DNA of 61,138 bases from CAYZBF01 sp964476585. GTDB taxonomy: Bacteria; Hydrothermota; UBA3072. The DNA lies in the NCBI GenBank assembly GCA_964476585.1, contig CAYZBF010000010.1, positions 1 through 61,138 on the forward strand, in the 5' to 3' direction. A program made the translations under genes and the position numbers. Of this stretch, positions 52,144-61,004 are shown in pieces. Position 1 is the first letter of the stretch. Every line of letters begins with the position of its first letter. Below the pieces are notes generated by a model, which saw nothing but the letters and a program-made list of their open reading frames with translations, searched no databases and was not told where the DNA came from.

Positions 52144-52833
52144 ATGAGATTTAAGGTTATTATTGACGATGAAAAAATGAAGGAAGAATATGCTATTGGA
52201 TGGGGTATATCAGTTTATTTCCCGGATCCCCGACTTCTTTTTGATACTGGAGAGAATTATTTATTACTTGAAGAGAATCTTAGGATTGCCGGAATTGAAA
52301 AAGAGGATATAAGACATATATTCTTACCTTTGGAAGGCTGGGAGCATACAGGGGGACTGGAGGCTGCGATAGGTGTTAACACGACTGTCTATGTTCCTTC
52401 TGGAGTCTCCGACGACCTCATTGAGATGATTCATTCAGTGGGTTCTGAATGCAAGATAGTTAAAGGAGTAAAGGAGATACTCCCCTCCTTTTACGCAACA
52501 GGTAACATCTCTCCCGATATTCCAGAGCAGGTGCTCCTAGTTAGAGGCAGAGAGGGTGTCTCGGCTTTTGTGGGTTCCTCAGATTTAGGAATACCGAATA
52601 TCTTCGGGAAGGCTCAAAGTCTCGGAGGTCCTATAGATCTACTGCTCGGTAAATTTAATACATTGTCACTCAATGAAAAAGAATTATTGGATTTAGCAAA
52701 GAAGATAGGCAGATATAAACCCAAAAGGGTTGCTCCAACTCATTGTTCAGGAGAGTTAGCGCGCGAAGTTTTTAAGAGATATTTTAAGAAAAGGTTCATA
52801 AATGTCGGGATAGGATTAGAAGGAGAGGTGTAA
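52144..52833 (+). CDS. Metallo-beta-lactamase-fold protein with altered metal site
   Basis: 229 residues from the ATG at 52144; a longer frame to 52048 would run through promoter and repeat DNA. The layout (LLFDTGEN, then IFLPLEGWEHTGGLEAAIGV, then a late RVAPTHCSGELAREVF) follows MBL-fold hydrolases of the dihydropterin-phosphate synthase-like group. However, the HxHxDH motif is reduced to PLEGWEH, so usual zinc binding is doubtful. The late THCSG is kept. It is followed 1 base later by panD. The function is unknown; it may be catalytically inactive or use another metal set. Confidence 0.72.
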   Translation: MRFKVIIDDEKMKEEYAIGWGISVYFPDPRLLFDTGENYLLLEENLRIAGIEKEDIRHIFLPLEGWEHTGGLEAAIGVNTTVYVPSGVSDDLIEMIHSVGSECKIVKGVKEILPSFYATGNISPDIPEQVLLVRGREGVSAFVGSSDLGIPNIFGKAQSLGGPIDLLLGKFNTLSLNEKELLDLAKKIGRYKPKRVAPTHCSGELAREVFKRYFKKRFINVGIGLEGEV

Positions 52834-52834
52834 A

Positions 52835-53170
52835 ATGCTGTTCGAAGTTCTAAAAGGTAAAATTCATATGGCAAGGGTAACGGATAAACAGAAAGATTAT
52901 GAAGGTTCCATCACTATAGATGAGAATCTCGCACGTAAAGCAAATTTTCTTCTTAATGAAAAGGTTCTTGTCGCAGATGTTGAAACGGGTAGCCGTTTTA
53001 ATACCTATGTTATTTATGGAAAAGAGGGTGAGATATGCGTTAATGGAGCTGCAGCAAACCTGGTTGAGATAGGAGACAGACTAATAATTATGGCTTTTGG
53101 ATTGACCGATGAGAAAGATTTTACTCCCACGATCGTGAGAGTAGACGGGGGTAATAAAATCGAGGAATGA
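52835..53170 (+). CDS. panD: Aspartate 1-decarboxylase
   Basis: 111 residues. It forms beta-alanine for pantothenate synthesis. The proenzyme cleaves itself at Gly24-Ser25 in DYEGSITIDENL to give the pyruvoyl group. GSRFNTYVIYG and ICVNGAAANLVEIGDRLIIM are diagnostic. GGAGAGGTG precedes the ATG. It overlaps lipA by 4 bases. No other pantothenate genes are nearby. Confidence 0.96.
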   Translation: MLFEVLKGKIHMARVTDKQKDYEGSITIDENLARKANFLLNEKVLVADVETGSRFNTYVIYGKEGEICVNGAAANLVEIGDRLIIMAFGLTDEKDFTPTIVRVDGGNKIEE

Positions 53171-54027
53171 TAGCCCCGGATTGGATAAAAGAAGCCATAC
53201 CAAGACGAAAATACGCAAAGGTGCTTAGACAAAGATTCAATTTGAGAAAACTTCATACTGTATGTGAAGAAGCAAAATGTCCTAATATTGGTGAATGTTT
53301 TCAACAAGGAACGGCCACATTTCTAATAATGGGAAATATATGCACTAGGAATTGTGGATTTTGTGCGGTAAAAAGTGGTAAACCAGATCCACTTGACCCC
53401 GATGAACCGATAAGAGTAGCAGAAGAGGTAAAGAATCTCAAATTGAAGCACACGGTGATAACATCACCATCACGGGATGACCTTCCGCATGGAGGTGCTT
53501 CTTTCTTTGCGGAAGTAGTAAAAGAGATAAAGGAAAGAAATCCCCATACTACAGTTGAGGTTCTGATCCCAGATTTTAAAGGAGATTTAGATGCGTTGAA
53601 AGAGGTAGTCGATTCTGGAATTGATGTGCTTAATCATAATGTGGAGACAGTTCCTCGGCTTTATCCAGTTGTTCGCCCTGAGGCAAATTATGAATTATCA
53701 CTTAATGTTTTAAAGGAAGCATCGCTATATGCGCCTTCCCTTGCGCTTAAGAGTGGTTTAATAGTTGGGTTAGGAGAAAAAAAGGGAGAAGTTTTATCTG
53801 TTATGATAGACTTACTCAAAGTGAATTGCAATATACTTACCATTGGTCAGTACCTTTGTCCATCTAGAAAACACCTTCCGGTTAAAAGATATGTGCATCC
53901 TGAAGAATTCAGAGAATATAAGGCTCTTGGAGAGGGAATGGGGTTTGATTGTATTGTTTCAGCTCCATTGGTTAGGAGTTCATACCATGCGGAAGAAGCT
54001 TTAAGGGCTTATAAAGAGAAGAGTTAA
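53167..54027 (+). CDS. lipA: Lipoyl synthase
   Basis: 286 residues. A radical-SAM enzyme that inserts two sulfurs into octanoyl groups. The auxiliary cluster motif is CEEAKCPNIGEC, the radical-SAM motif is CTRNCGFC, and TSPSRDDLPHGGA plus NHNVETVPRLYPVVRPEANY follow. The C-terminal RSSYHAEE carries the conserved serine. The octanoyltransferase LipB is not adjacent. The next gene starts 1 base after its stop. Confidence 0.97.
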   Translation: MIAPDWIKEAIPRRKYAKVLRQRFNLRKLHTVCEEAKCPNIGECFQQGTATFLIMGNICTRNCGFCAVKSGKPDPLDPDEPIRVAEEVKNLKLKHTVITSPSRDDLPHGGASFFAEVVKEIKERNPHTTVEVLIPDFKGDLDALKEVVDSGIDVLNHNVETVPRLYPVVRPEANYELSLNVLKEASLYAPSLALKSGLIVGLGEKKGEVLSVMIDLLKVNCNILTIGQYLCPSRKHLPVKRYVHPEEFREYKALGEGMGFDCIVSAPLVRSSYHAEEALRAYKEKS

Positions 54028-54028
54028 G

Positions 54029-54559
54029 ATGGTACCGATGGGTGTTGTAGTTGATACAGATAACAATATTGCAACTGTGGCCCTTCTTGAATGTGGAGAG
54101 TGTGACAATTGCGAATTCTCAAGCTTTTGCAATGTGGGAAAGGGGGGAAGAAAGATAATCTGTAGCAATAATAAAGGAGCCAAAGTCGGAGATTTAGTAG
54201 AGGTTGGTTCGACAGAGAAGAATGCGCTCTTCGCTGGAGTGCTTAATTTTTTACTTCCACTCCTGCTCCTCGCAGTTGGGATTATTCTGGGTCTTACAAT
54301 CTGGAAATCTGAGCTACTTGGTTTTATTCTTGCAATGCTTTTTGTAATTCTGTATTTTTTATTTTTCACTTTTATGGATAAGAAAATAGTGAAATCAGGG
54401 AAAATTATTCCTAAAATATTAAGCATTGAAGAATCAGGTAAACATACACTCTGTGCTTCCTGCGGAAAGCTAATTAAAGAGGGTGAGGGGATTGAAAAAT
54501 GGTCAGGAGGTCACAATCTTACATTCTGCAGCACTGAATGTGCTGAGAGGTACCGTTAG
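54029..54559 (+). CDS. RseC/MucC-like membrane protein fused to a zinc-finger tail
   Basis: 176 residues. The N-terminal soluble part has a Cys cluster (CGECDNCEFSSFCNVGKGG), followed by KVGDLVEVGSTEKNALFAGV and two membrane helices (about 68-112), as in RseC proteins that keep SoxR reduced or act with sigma-E. The C-terminus is unusual: HTLCASCGKLIKEGEG and NLTFCSTECAERYR form a TRASH-like four-Cys finger not found in standard RseC. It overlaps the end of rnr on the other strand by 4 bases. A metal or redox sensing role is inference. Confidence 0.7.
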   Translation: MVPMGVVVDTDNNIATVALLECGECDNCEFSSFCNVGKGGRKIICSNNKGAKVGDLVEVGSTEKNALFAGVLNFLLPLLLLAVGIILGLTIWKSELLGFILAMLFVILYFLFFTFMDKKIVKSGKIIPKILSIEESGKHTLCASCGKLIKEGEGIEKWSGGHNLTFCSTECAERYR

Positions 54560-56556
54560 CCACGCTTAACCTTTCCTCTGTATTCCAGTATCAATTCCCC
54601 GATTTCAGGGGAAACTGTGTATATCTTTACGACTAACAACTCGCCAACTTGAAAAGTATGATGTCTTCCTTGTAAAGAGTGGTTTTTGATCTTATATTCG
54701 TCAGGCGGCAGTAGCTTTAAGGGTAGGAATCCACTAACAGGAAATTCATTTAATTCTATATTTATTCCATTTGGTGAGATATCCGAAATCATACCTCTAT
54801 AATCCTTCCATCTATTCTTCTCTAAGAATCGGAGGATATAGAATTTTGTAACCTCACGTTCTGCTTCATCTGCCTTCCATTCTTGCTCGGTGGAATGATT
54901 GGCTATTTCTCTTAATTCTTCATGGGGATATTGTTCTCCAAACAGTACCCTTTGAACGACAAGATCAGGGTATCTCCTGATTGGAGAGGTGAAATGTGTG
55001 TACAACTTGGAGGCAAGACCATAGTGAGGTTCTGCCTCAGCAATATACCTTGCTCTTTTCATACACCTCAGGAGCTCATAATTAAGGATGCGTTCATAAG
55101 GAGCATCTTCAATTTCATGAAGAAAGAGAGATAAGTCTTCCCGCTTAGTGGATCTAAGATTAAAACCAAGATATTCTGCTAACTCTTTAAATTGGATTAA
55201 TTGTTTTGAATCCGGTTCCTCATGAGTTCTGTAAATAGCCGGTGTTTTATTTGAATTGAGTCTTTCTGCTACCGCTTCATTGGCTGCGACCATAAATTGT
55301 TCGATAATTCCTTCAGTCCATAAATCCTTTCTTGGGGAAACACCCACTAAGGTTGAATCCTCAAATTTAATCTCTACTTCCTGTCTGGAAAAACCAAGGT
55401 AGCCCATCCTTTCTCGCCTGAGAGCAAGAATTTGGGCTAATTCTGACATCAGTCTGAGGTCAGTGTAAAAAGGAGAGGTAGTTTTTCCGTCCAGGATATC
55501 CTGTGTTTCCTGATAGGTAAATTTTTTATCTGAGGAGATTACAGATTTATAGAATTCTTTCTTTACTGTTCTGCCTTTTTTGTCAAATGTTATTTGAACA
55601 GATACTGATGGGCACAATTTCCCTTCCTGTAGACTTAATCTTTCCGTCAGTTCGGGAGGAAGCATAAAATATGTATCTTCGGGCAAATATGTGGTGCAGC
55701 CTCTTCGAGATGCTTCTTTGTCAATAGCTGATCCCCTTTTCACAAGTGATGAAACATCGGCTATATGAACCCACATGTGATAATTTTTACCATCCTTAGT
55801 GATTGATACCGCGTCATCAAGATCCTTAGCGTCAGCCGGATCAATGGTTATTGTAGGCAGATATTCTAAAACTTCTCGCCTTTCCATATCAATAGATACA
55901 CTTTTCTTAAGTTCATTTAGAGCTATATTAGGAAACTTATGCCTTAGATTGTATTCCTGCTTTACGACTATATCATAGAGGTTATCTTTGTTTATTTTTT
56001 TTACATATTTTACTAAAGGTGGAAGCATGGGGGTTGTCCATTTTACTAATTTAACAAGAACCCAATCGCCCTCTTTGATTTTCTTTATGTTCTCTATCTC
56101 GAATAGATATGGTATATTCCTATTCTTTGGTACAAACATCAATTCTTCATCTTCTTTAACTACTTTTCCAACAAAGAATTCTTTATCCCTCTTAATTACA
56201 CTAACTACTCTTCCTGTCCAGCGTCCCCGCGACTTACTTTTCTTTTTTACGAGTATCAAATCCCCATCAAGCGCTGTGTATGTATCACTGGGCGAGATAA
56301 AAAGATCTTCCATATTATTATCTGGCATCAGGAATCCATAGCCTTTCTGCTTTCCGTCAAATATACCTCTAATGTAACCAATCCTCTCTGGAAGTGCGTA
56401 ATTTTTCCCTTTTGAAACTACCTTTCCCTTTTTTTTAAGTTCGAAAAGCTTTGGCATTACGTTCTCGCCACATTTTCTTTTAAGTGTTTTTAAGGATATG
56501 AAAGAAGAAGAACTTTCCCGAAGATTATCGAAGATGCATTTTTCTATCTTGTTCAT
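54556..56556 (-). CDS. rnr: Ribonuclease R
   Basis: 666 residues. A processive 3'-5' exoribonuclease. An N-terminal winged helix and cold-shock domains (GYIRGIFDGKQKGYGFLMPD) precede the RNB catalytic domain (TIDPADAKDLDDAVSITKDG with the metal Asp cluster, and YTHFTSPIRRYPDLVVQRVL). The C-terminal S1 domain has DYRGMISDISPNGINIELNE. It is the last gene of the lptC-rnr chain and overlaps dapH by 4 bases. Confidence 0.96.
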   Translation of the reverse strand: MNKIEKCIFDNLRESSSSFISLKTLKRKCGENVMPKLFELKKKGKVVSKGKNYALPERIGYIRGIFDGKQKGYGFLMPDNNMEDLFISPSDTYTALDGDLILVKKKSKSRGRWTGRVVSVIKRDKEFFVGKVVKEDEELMFVPKNRNIPYLFEIENIKKIKEGDWVLVKLVKWTTPMLPPLVKYVKKINKDNLYDIVVKQEYNLRHKFPNIALNELKKSVSIDMERREVLEYLPTITIDPADAKDLDDAVSITKDGKNYHMWVHIADVSSLVKRGSAIDKEASRRGCTTYLPEDTYFMLPPELTERLSLQEGKLCPSVSVQITFDKKGRTVKKEFYKSVISSDKKFTYQETQDILDGKTTSPFYTDLRLMSELAQILALRRERMGYLGFSRQEVEIKFEDSTLVGVSPRKDLWTEGIIEQFMVAANEAVAERLNSNKTPAIYRTHEEPDSKQLIQFKELAEYLGFNLRSTKREDLSLFLHEIEDAPYERILNYELLRCMKRARYIAEAEPHYGLASKLYTHFTSPIRRYPDLVVQRVLFGEQYPHEELREIANHSTEQEWKADEAEREVTKFYILRFLEKNRWKDYRGMISDISPNGINIELNEFPVSGFLPLKLLPPDEYKIKNHSLQGRHHTFQVGELLVVKIYTVSPEIGELILEYRGKVKRG

Positions 56557-57251
56557 CTCTTTCGGAGTTCCGTTAGTATCGCTTTCTTATCTCCTTTTAC
56601 TTCTGAAGCTCGCTTTATGATTTTGGCAGGTATTCCAGCAACCACCATACCAGGAGGTACATCTTTAAGGACTACAGCGCCAGCTGCAACTATGGCATCA
56701 TTACCAACCCTCACTCCTTCAAGAACTACAGCATTGGCGCCAATGAGAACAGAGTTACCTATAGTTACGCACTTTGACGAAGGGGGCTCCAACACTCCGG
56801 CGATCACGGCTCCGGCACCGATATGGCAGTCTTTCCCTATCTCGGCTTTTGCACCGATTACTGCGTTCATATCTACCATCGTTCTATCACCAATAGAAGC
56901 TCCAATATTGATAACAGCGCCCATCATTACTATACAATCATTGCCTATTTCTGCTCCTTCTCTTATTATTGCACCCGGTTCGACCCTTGCTTCAATATTG
57001 GATAAATCCTTTAATGGGAGTGCAGAATATCTGGCTTCAAGGAAAACATTACTTTCAGTTATTTTCTCCTCATTTTCGGCTAACCACTTACTAATTTCTT
57101 CCCACTCACCTATTAGGAGGAAAAAATCTTTACCCTCAAAATATTGGAATGATTTATCTTTAAGGAAACGAGCAGAAATATTCCCCTTCACATAAACCTT
57201 GCAGGGGGTTTTCTTTTTTGCTTCGGATATTATTTTTGCAATGTCTTTCAT
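56553..57251 (-). CDS. dapH: Tetrahydrodipicolinate N-acetyltransferase (DapH-like)
   Basis: 232 residues. The left-handed beta-helix of hexapeptide repeats is plain (VEPGAIIREGAEIGNDCIVM, IGASIGDRTMVDMNAVIGA, VLIGANAVVLEGVRVGNDAI). The N-terminal domain (IAKIISEAKKKTPCKVYVKG) is typical of DapH, which acetylates tetrahydrodipicolinate in lysine/diaminopimelate synthesis. A related sugar acetyltransferase is less likely given that domain. Its ATG overlaps the stop of a 35-residue ORF. Confidence 0.92.
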   Translation of the reverse strand: MKDIAKIISEAKKKTPCKVYVKGNISARFLKDKSFQYFEGKDFFLLIGEWEEISKWLAENEEKITESNVFLEARYSALPLKDLSNIEARVEPGAIIREGAEIGNDCIVMMGAVINIGASIGDRTMVDMNAVIGAKAEIGKDCHIGAGAVIAGVLEPPSSKCVTIGNSVLIGANAVVLEGVRVGNDAIVAAGAVVLKDVPPGMVVAGIPAKIIKRASEVKGDKKAILTELRKR

Positions 57252-57355
57252 TTCATCCCTTCTATCTGTTCCATTATCTCTTTTATTTGCTCCCGACGCT
57301 CTAGGAAATTCTCAATCTCTTCCCGAATCTCTTCTTTGTCAACTTCTTCACTCAT
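57248..57355 (-). CDS. Small acidic helical protein, 35 residues
   Basis: The frame begins MSEEVDKEEIREEIENFLER and continues REQIKEIMEQIEGMK. Its ATG lies inside the rpoN stop region (ATGAGTGA, 8-base overlap) and its TGA overlaps the dapH ATG, so it bridges two genes by translational coupling at both ends. The sequence suggests one long amphipathic helix with 16 acidic or basic pairs. No family is recognised. Perfect nesting argues for a real gene, though the length leaves doubt. Confidence 0.6.
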   Translation of the reverse strand: MSEEVDKEEIREEIENFLERREQIKEIMEQIEGMK

Positions 57356-58751
57356 GTAATTTCTTCTCCTTCTTTCTTTTTCTTGAGGAAGGAATCCCCA
57401 TCTGGGTTCTGTATTTTGCTACTGTTCGTCTCGATATATTGATGCCTTCATTATTAAATATTTTAGCTATTTCATCATCAATAAGTGGGTCATTTCCCTC
57501 TTTCTCGATTATTCTCTTTATTTTCTCTCTCACCACGTTGGTTGAGATAGTGCCATACTTCGCCTCCAAGCCACCACTTAGAAAATACTTAAGATGAAAA
57601 ACTCCACGGGGAGTCTGAATATAAGTGTCTTTAATATAGCGAGAGATCGTCGATTCGCTCAACTTAGTGGCCTCTGCAATATCTACGAGTCGCAGCGGAT
57701 TCATGAACAGGACGCCTTTATCAAGGAAATCTTTTTGCTTATTTATTATGTAGTTTATGACATTGCGGAAATTTCGTTTTCTTATTTCAAAACAGCGAAG
57801 AACAAATATTGCCCTATTCATCCATTTCTTTACAAAATTCACCGTTTCTTTATCAAAATCTTTTGGCGACTGTAGAATCCTCAGGTACCGTGTATTTAAT
57901 CTTAAGAAAGGCAGATTGGGTTCATTAATTGCAATTTCAAAGTTTTCTCCCTTCTTAGTTACAACTACATTAGGTATTACGTATCTCACTAACCCAAAAT
58001 CACCACTTGTTGGATAAGGATTTATCTTCCGTATATTGCTTAGTGCTTCCTTAACCACGGGACTTTCAATATTTAGTTTCTTTGAAAGTTGGTCAATATC
58101 GTCATTTTTATAGTAATCCCAGTGATTTTTTACAATCTCAAGTTCTAGTTCCCACTTCTCAGGCTCCCTCTCCATCTGAATTTGTATCGATTCTCGTTGA
58201 TTCCTTGCGGCAATACCAGGTGGGTCAAATGTTTGTATTGATTTATGTATTTCTTCTACCTTTTCATTTTCGACTCCGAAATATTTTGAAATGGATTCAA
58301 GGGGAATGTCAAGGAACCCCTTGTCGTTTAGAGAGTCAATTATATATTCTCCTATTTCAATTACAATAGGGTCAGAGGTTTCCAGTTTTAATTCACTTTT
58401 GAGGTGTTCTGCAAGGGTGAAAACATAAGGAGTCTGGCTTTCTGGCTGTTCTTTTAGTTCTGTTGGGGAAAAATATGTTGGGGAATCCTCTTCAAAAAAT
58501 TTTGTTATTTCTTCATGCAGTTCTTCTTCCCTCTTTTCTGCTATTTCGTAGGTGGACATATCGAGTTCATCATCGTCAATAAGTTCTAACATTGGATTTG
58601 ATTCCAGTTCCTGGTAAATGAGGTGCTCCAGATCCAGTCTTGGGATTTGAGTAATTCTTATCTGCAAGACCTGTCTCGGTGTAAGTCTTTGTTCCTGTCT
58701 TAACTTTTGCACCTGTTGGAGAGACCTATCGTGAGAGAATCTATAATTCAT
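57348..58751 (-). CDS. rpoN: RNA polymerase sigma-54 factor
   Basis: 467 residues. Region I is Gln/Leu-rich (QVQKLRQEQRLTPRQVLQIR), followed by an acidic stretch, the core-binding domain (STQFDPPG-like IQTFDPPGIAARNQRESIQI), a helix-turn-helix (LVDIAEATKLSESTISRYIK) and the RpoN box SRRTVAKYRTQMGI near the end. It needs enhancer-binding AAA+ activators; none is in this window. It lies between lptB and the 35-residue ORF, overlapping both, in the common lptB-rpoN order. Confidence 0.97.
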   Translation of the reverse strand: MNYRFSHDRSLQQVQKLRQEQRLTPRQVLQIRITQIPRLDLEHLIYQELESNPMLELIDDDELDMSTYEIAEKREEELHEEITKFFEEDSPTYFSPTELKEQPESQTPYVFTLAEHLKSELKLETSDPIVIEIGEYIIDSLNDKGFLDIPLESISKYFGVENEKVEEIHKSIQTFDPPGIAARNQRESIQIQMEREPEKWELELEIVKNHWDYYKNDDIDQLSKKLNIESPVVKEALSNIRKINPYPTSGDFGLVRYVIPNVVVTKKGENFEIAINEPNLPFLRLNTRYLRILQSPKDFDKETVNFVKKWMNRAIFVLRCFEIRKRNFRNVINYIINKQKDFLDKGVLFMNPLRLVDIAEATKLSESTISRYIKDTYIQTPRGVFHLKYFLSGGLEAKYGTISTNVVREKIKRIIEKEGNDPLIDDEIAKIFNNEGINISRRTVAKYRTQMGIPSSRKRKKEKKLHE

Positions 58752-59467
58752 AATTTGAATCTTTCACCTAAGTATAATTTTTTTGCAGTTTTGTTTTCTA
58801 TTAATTCGGGAGCACTCCCTGACATTATTATCTCTCCATCGAACATCAGATATGCTCTATCAGTTACCTCTAGTGTTTCGCGCACATTGTGATCGGTTAC
58901 AAATATTCCTATGCTCTTCTTCTTTAAATCTAATATCATTTCCTGAAGCTCTTCCCGTGTGATGGGGTCGATGCCTGTGAATGGCTCGTCAAGGAGTAGA
59001 AATTTGGGGTCCGAGGTAAGCGCCCGTGCAATTTCTACTCTTCTTCTTTCACCTCCGGAGAGTTTGTATCCCATCCTTTTAAATAAAGGTTCTAATTTGA
59101 ATTCACCTGCTAGTTCATTAAAACGCTCTTTTCTCTTTTCCTTATCTTTTATTAGCACTTCCAGAACTCCCATTAAGTTTTCATAAACACTAAGTCCACG
59201 GAATATGGAAGGCTCCTGAGGTAGGTATCCAATACCTAACTGGGCTCTTTTGTGCATAGGTTTTCCTGTAATATCTCTACCATCAAGATGAATCGTTCCT
59301 GATTCAGGTTTTATAAATCCCGTTATCATGTAAAAGGTTGTCGTCTTTCCAGCTCCATTAGGCCCCAATAGTCCAACTATTTCCCCTTCTTTGAGCTCAA
59401 TGTTTACATTATTTACTACTTTTCTTCTATGATATGATTTAACGAGGTTCCTTGATTCCAGTTTCAT
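58748..59467 (-). CDS. lptB: LPS export ABC transporter ATPase
   Basis: 239 residues. It powers LPS extraction from the inner membrane with LptFG. Walker A is GLLGPNGAGKTTTFY, the signature YKLSGGERRRVEIARALTSD, Walker B FLLLDEPFTGIDP, with the H loop in FVTDHNVRE. It overlaps lptA upstream by 29 bases and rpoN downstream by 4. LptF/G and LptD are not in the window. Confidence 0.97.
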   Translation of the reverse strand: MKLESRNLVKSYHRRKVVNNVNIELKEGEIVGLLGPNGAGKTTTFYMITGFIKPESGTIHLDGRDITGKPMHKRAQLGIGYLPQEPSIFRGLSVYENLMGVLEVLIKDKEKRKERFNELAGEFKLEPLFKRMGYKLSGGERRRVEIARALTSDPKFLLLDEPFTGIDPITREELQEMILDLKKKSIGIFVTDHNVRETLEVTDRAYLMFDGEIIMSGSAPELIENKTAKKLYLGERFKL

Positions 59468-60278
59468 ATTTTAGAAACCTGCCCCTTGCGTTCTGTAGAA
59501 CAACCACACTGTCAATTGATTTTTCATTATAATACACGCTTATGGTTTCACCTACTATTTTATTCCTTCCTTCTTCTGTGTAATTTATTGCTATCCCGTT
59601 AATCGCTCTAAGCGTTTTACACTCATGATCAATCTCTATTCTGTCTCCCGTTATACTATCACGCTCTTGGAATATATACGGAGAATCAAAAAGGATTGAT
59701 TGGTTTTTATTTGTGAAGTGTTGAAGTTCTCCGCCACGACCTTTTACCTCTGAACCCTCAAATTTCACATCCGAACGGAAGAAAAAAGTAGAATCCTCTG
59801 CCAAATAGATTAGTGAGTCGGCATCGACGACCATACCGGGAGAATCAAATCGAGGCCTACCTTTTATTCTAATAGTATCTCCCCGGAAGGTTCCAGAGTT
59901 ACCATATATTATGATTGAATCAGAAATATATATAAGATTACTTATTATCGTTCCAGTTTCCGTCTCTCTGTCAAAAATGAGTGAATCGCCCCTAATGGTA
60001 TCCTTTTTCCAGATTTTTATATTGCCGCTTGCAGTTAATTTCTTATATGGAGTATAATAAAAAAGTCTATCTGCATTGAATTTGATCTTCTTATATTTAA
60101 CATAGACACTATCAAGAAGTTCCAAATAGGTAGATGTTTCTACACCATTCTTGGCTTCAATGTATAGGTTCTCTGAATAGACCTTCACACCGTCACTGAA
60201 TAGATTTTTGTTTCGGTTAACTATCTCAACAAATCCGGCTTCAATCTTGTAAGGTACCATTATCAGTAAGAAAATCAT
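59439..60278 (-). CDS. lptA: LptA/OstA-like periplasmic LPS bridge protein
   Basis: 279 residues, longer than E. coli LptA. A short signal-like start (IFLLIMVPYKIEAGF) is followed by repeating beta strands of the OstA type (YIEAKNGVETSTYLELLDSV, LTASGNIKIWKKDTIRGDSL, SEVKGRGGELQHFTNKNQSI). The extra length suggests additional jelly-roll turns. Context with lptC and lptB makes the role in the LPS bridge likely. It overlaps lptC by 4 bases. Confidence 0.85.
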   Translation of the reverse strand: MIFLLIMVPYKIEAGFVEIVNRNKNLFSDGVKVYSENLYIEAKNGVETSTYLELLDSVYVKYKKIKFNADRLFYYTPYKKLTASGNIKIWKKDTIRGDSLIFDRETETGTIISNLIYISDSIIIYGNSGTFRGDTIRIKGRPRFDSPGMVVDADSLIYLAEDSTFFFRSDVKFEGSEVKGRGGELQHFTNKNQSILFDSPYIFQERDSITGDRIEIDHECKTLRAINGIAINYTEEGRNKIVGETISVYYNEKSIDSVVVLQNARGRFLKYETGIKEPR

Positions 60279-60775
60279 TCAAACTCACCCTCTCCAGTGA
60301 ATTTTTCTTTTATCACTATACATTTCAAATCAGGATCTGCTTCCATTCCTTTTCCCGTATAAAATGTGTTTCCCTTTTTGTATTTTAGAGTGCTTTCAGT
60401 TTGGATCTTCTGTTCCTTTTCTTTCCAGTTCAGTTCATCTGTCCAAAGAGTTGTGGAATCGTCAGTTTCTACAACTACATTACCAAGTGCCTTGAGGTCG
60501 TTTGTCTCTTCGAATATATAACCACTATCAGCTTTCAGGGTAGATGTTATAGCACCATCACAATTATAGAATTTAAGAAGGAACCGATAGATGATTACCG
60601 TATCTCCTCTATCAACTGCACTTTCACCTTGAAGTTCCCATCTTATTAAATCTCCCTGAGCTTCACTGATTGTAAATGTAGTGATTTTCTCCTCTATTTT
60701 AGGCATTTCCCATTCTGTTTTTCTTTCACAATTAAATATAAACAGGATTATTAGGAAAAACTTTAAATATCTCAT
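60275..60775 (-). CDS. lptC: LptC-like lipoprotein
   Basis: 166 residues. The N-terminus RYLKFFLIILFIFNCERKTE has a lipobox-like IFNC, so it may be lipid-anchored, unlike the membrane-helix anchor of E. coli LptC. The beta-rich body (YRFLLKFYNCDGAITSTLKA, DLKALGNVVVETDDSTTLWT, ELNWKEKEQKIQTESTLKYK) matches the LptC fold. It is first in the operon and has a leaderless-type promoter. Confidence 0.85.
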   Translation of the reverse strand: MRYLKFFLIILFIFNCERKTEWEMPKIEEKITTFTISEAQGDLIRWELQGESAVDRGDTVIIYRFLLKFYNCDGAITSTLKADSGYIFEETNDLKALGNVVVETDDSTTLWTDELNWKEKEQKIQTESTLKYKKGNTFYTGKGMEADPDLKCIVIKEKFTGEGEFE

Positions 60776-60781
60776 ATAAAA

Positions 60782-60810
60782 AATATAAACATCTTAATAT
60801 TAAAAGTCAA
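60782..60810 (-). promoter_or_regulatory. Promoter of the lptC-rnr operon (leaderless type)
   Basis: Minus strand TTGACT, 17-base spacer, TATATT ending 6 bases before the ATG at 60775. Predicted transcription starts at the A of the ATG. It is the clearest of the leaderless arrangements in this window. Confidence 0.78.
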
Positions 60811-61004
60811 GGATACCAAAAATAAAGGTTTCTATGCACTTTTGGATATGAATATCCTGACAGATGAAAAAATAAATCTAAATATCTTGTGTATCACCCG
60901 ATTTTTTTTATAAGGATTTTGATCCTGCGTGAGTAGAACCTTAATCAAATAAGGATAGAAGTATGGGCTAAAATCAAAAACCCGAAGAAAAATACTATAA
61001 GGGG

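Noticed and set aside
56617..57195. 192-codon frame on the plus strand
   Set aside because: Antisense of the hexapeptide repeats of dapH; no start signal and low-complexity Ser/Thr/Ile/Pro composition.
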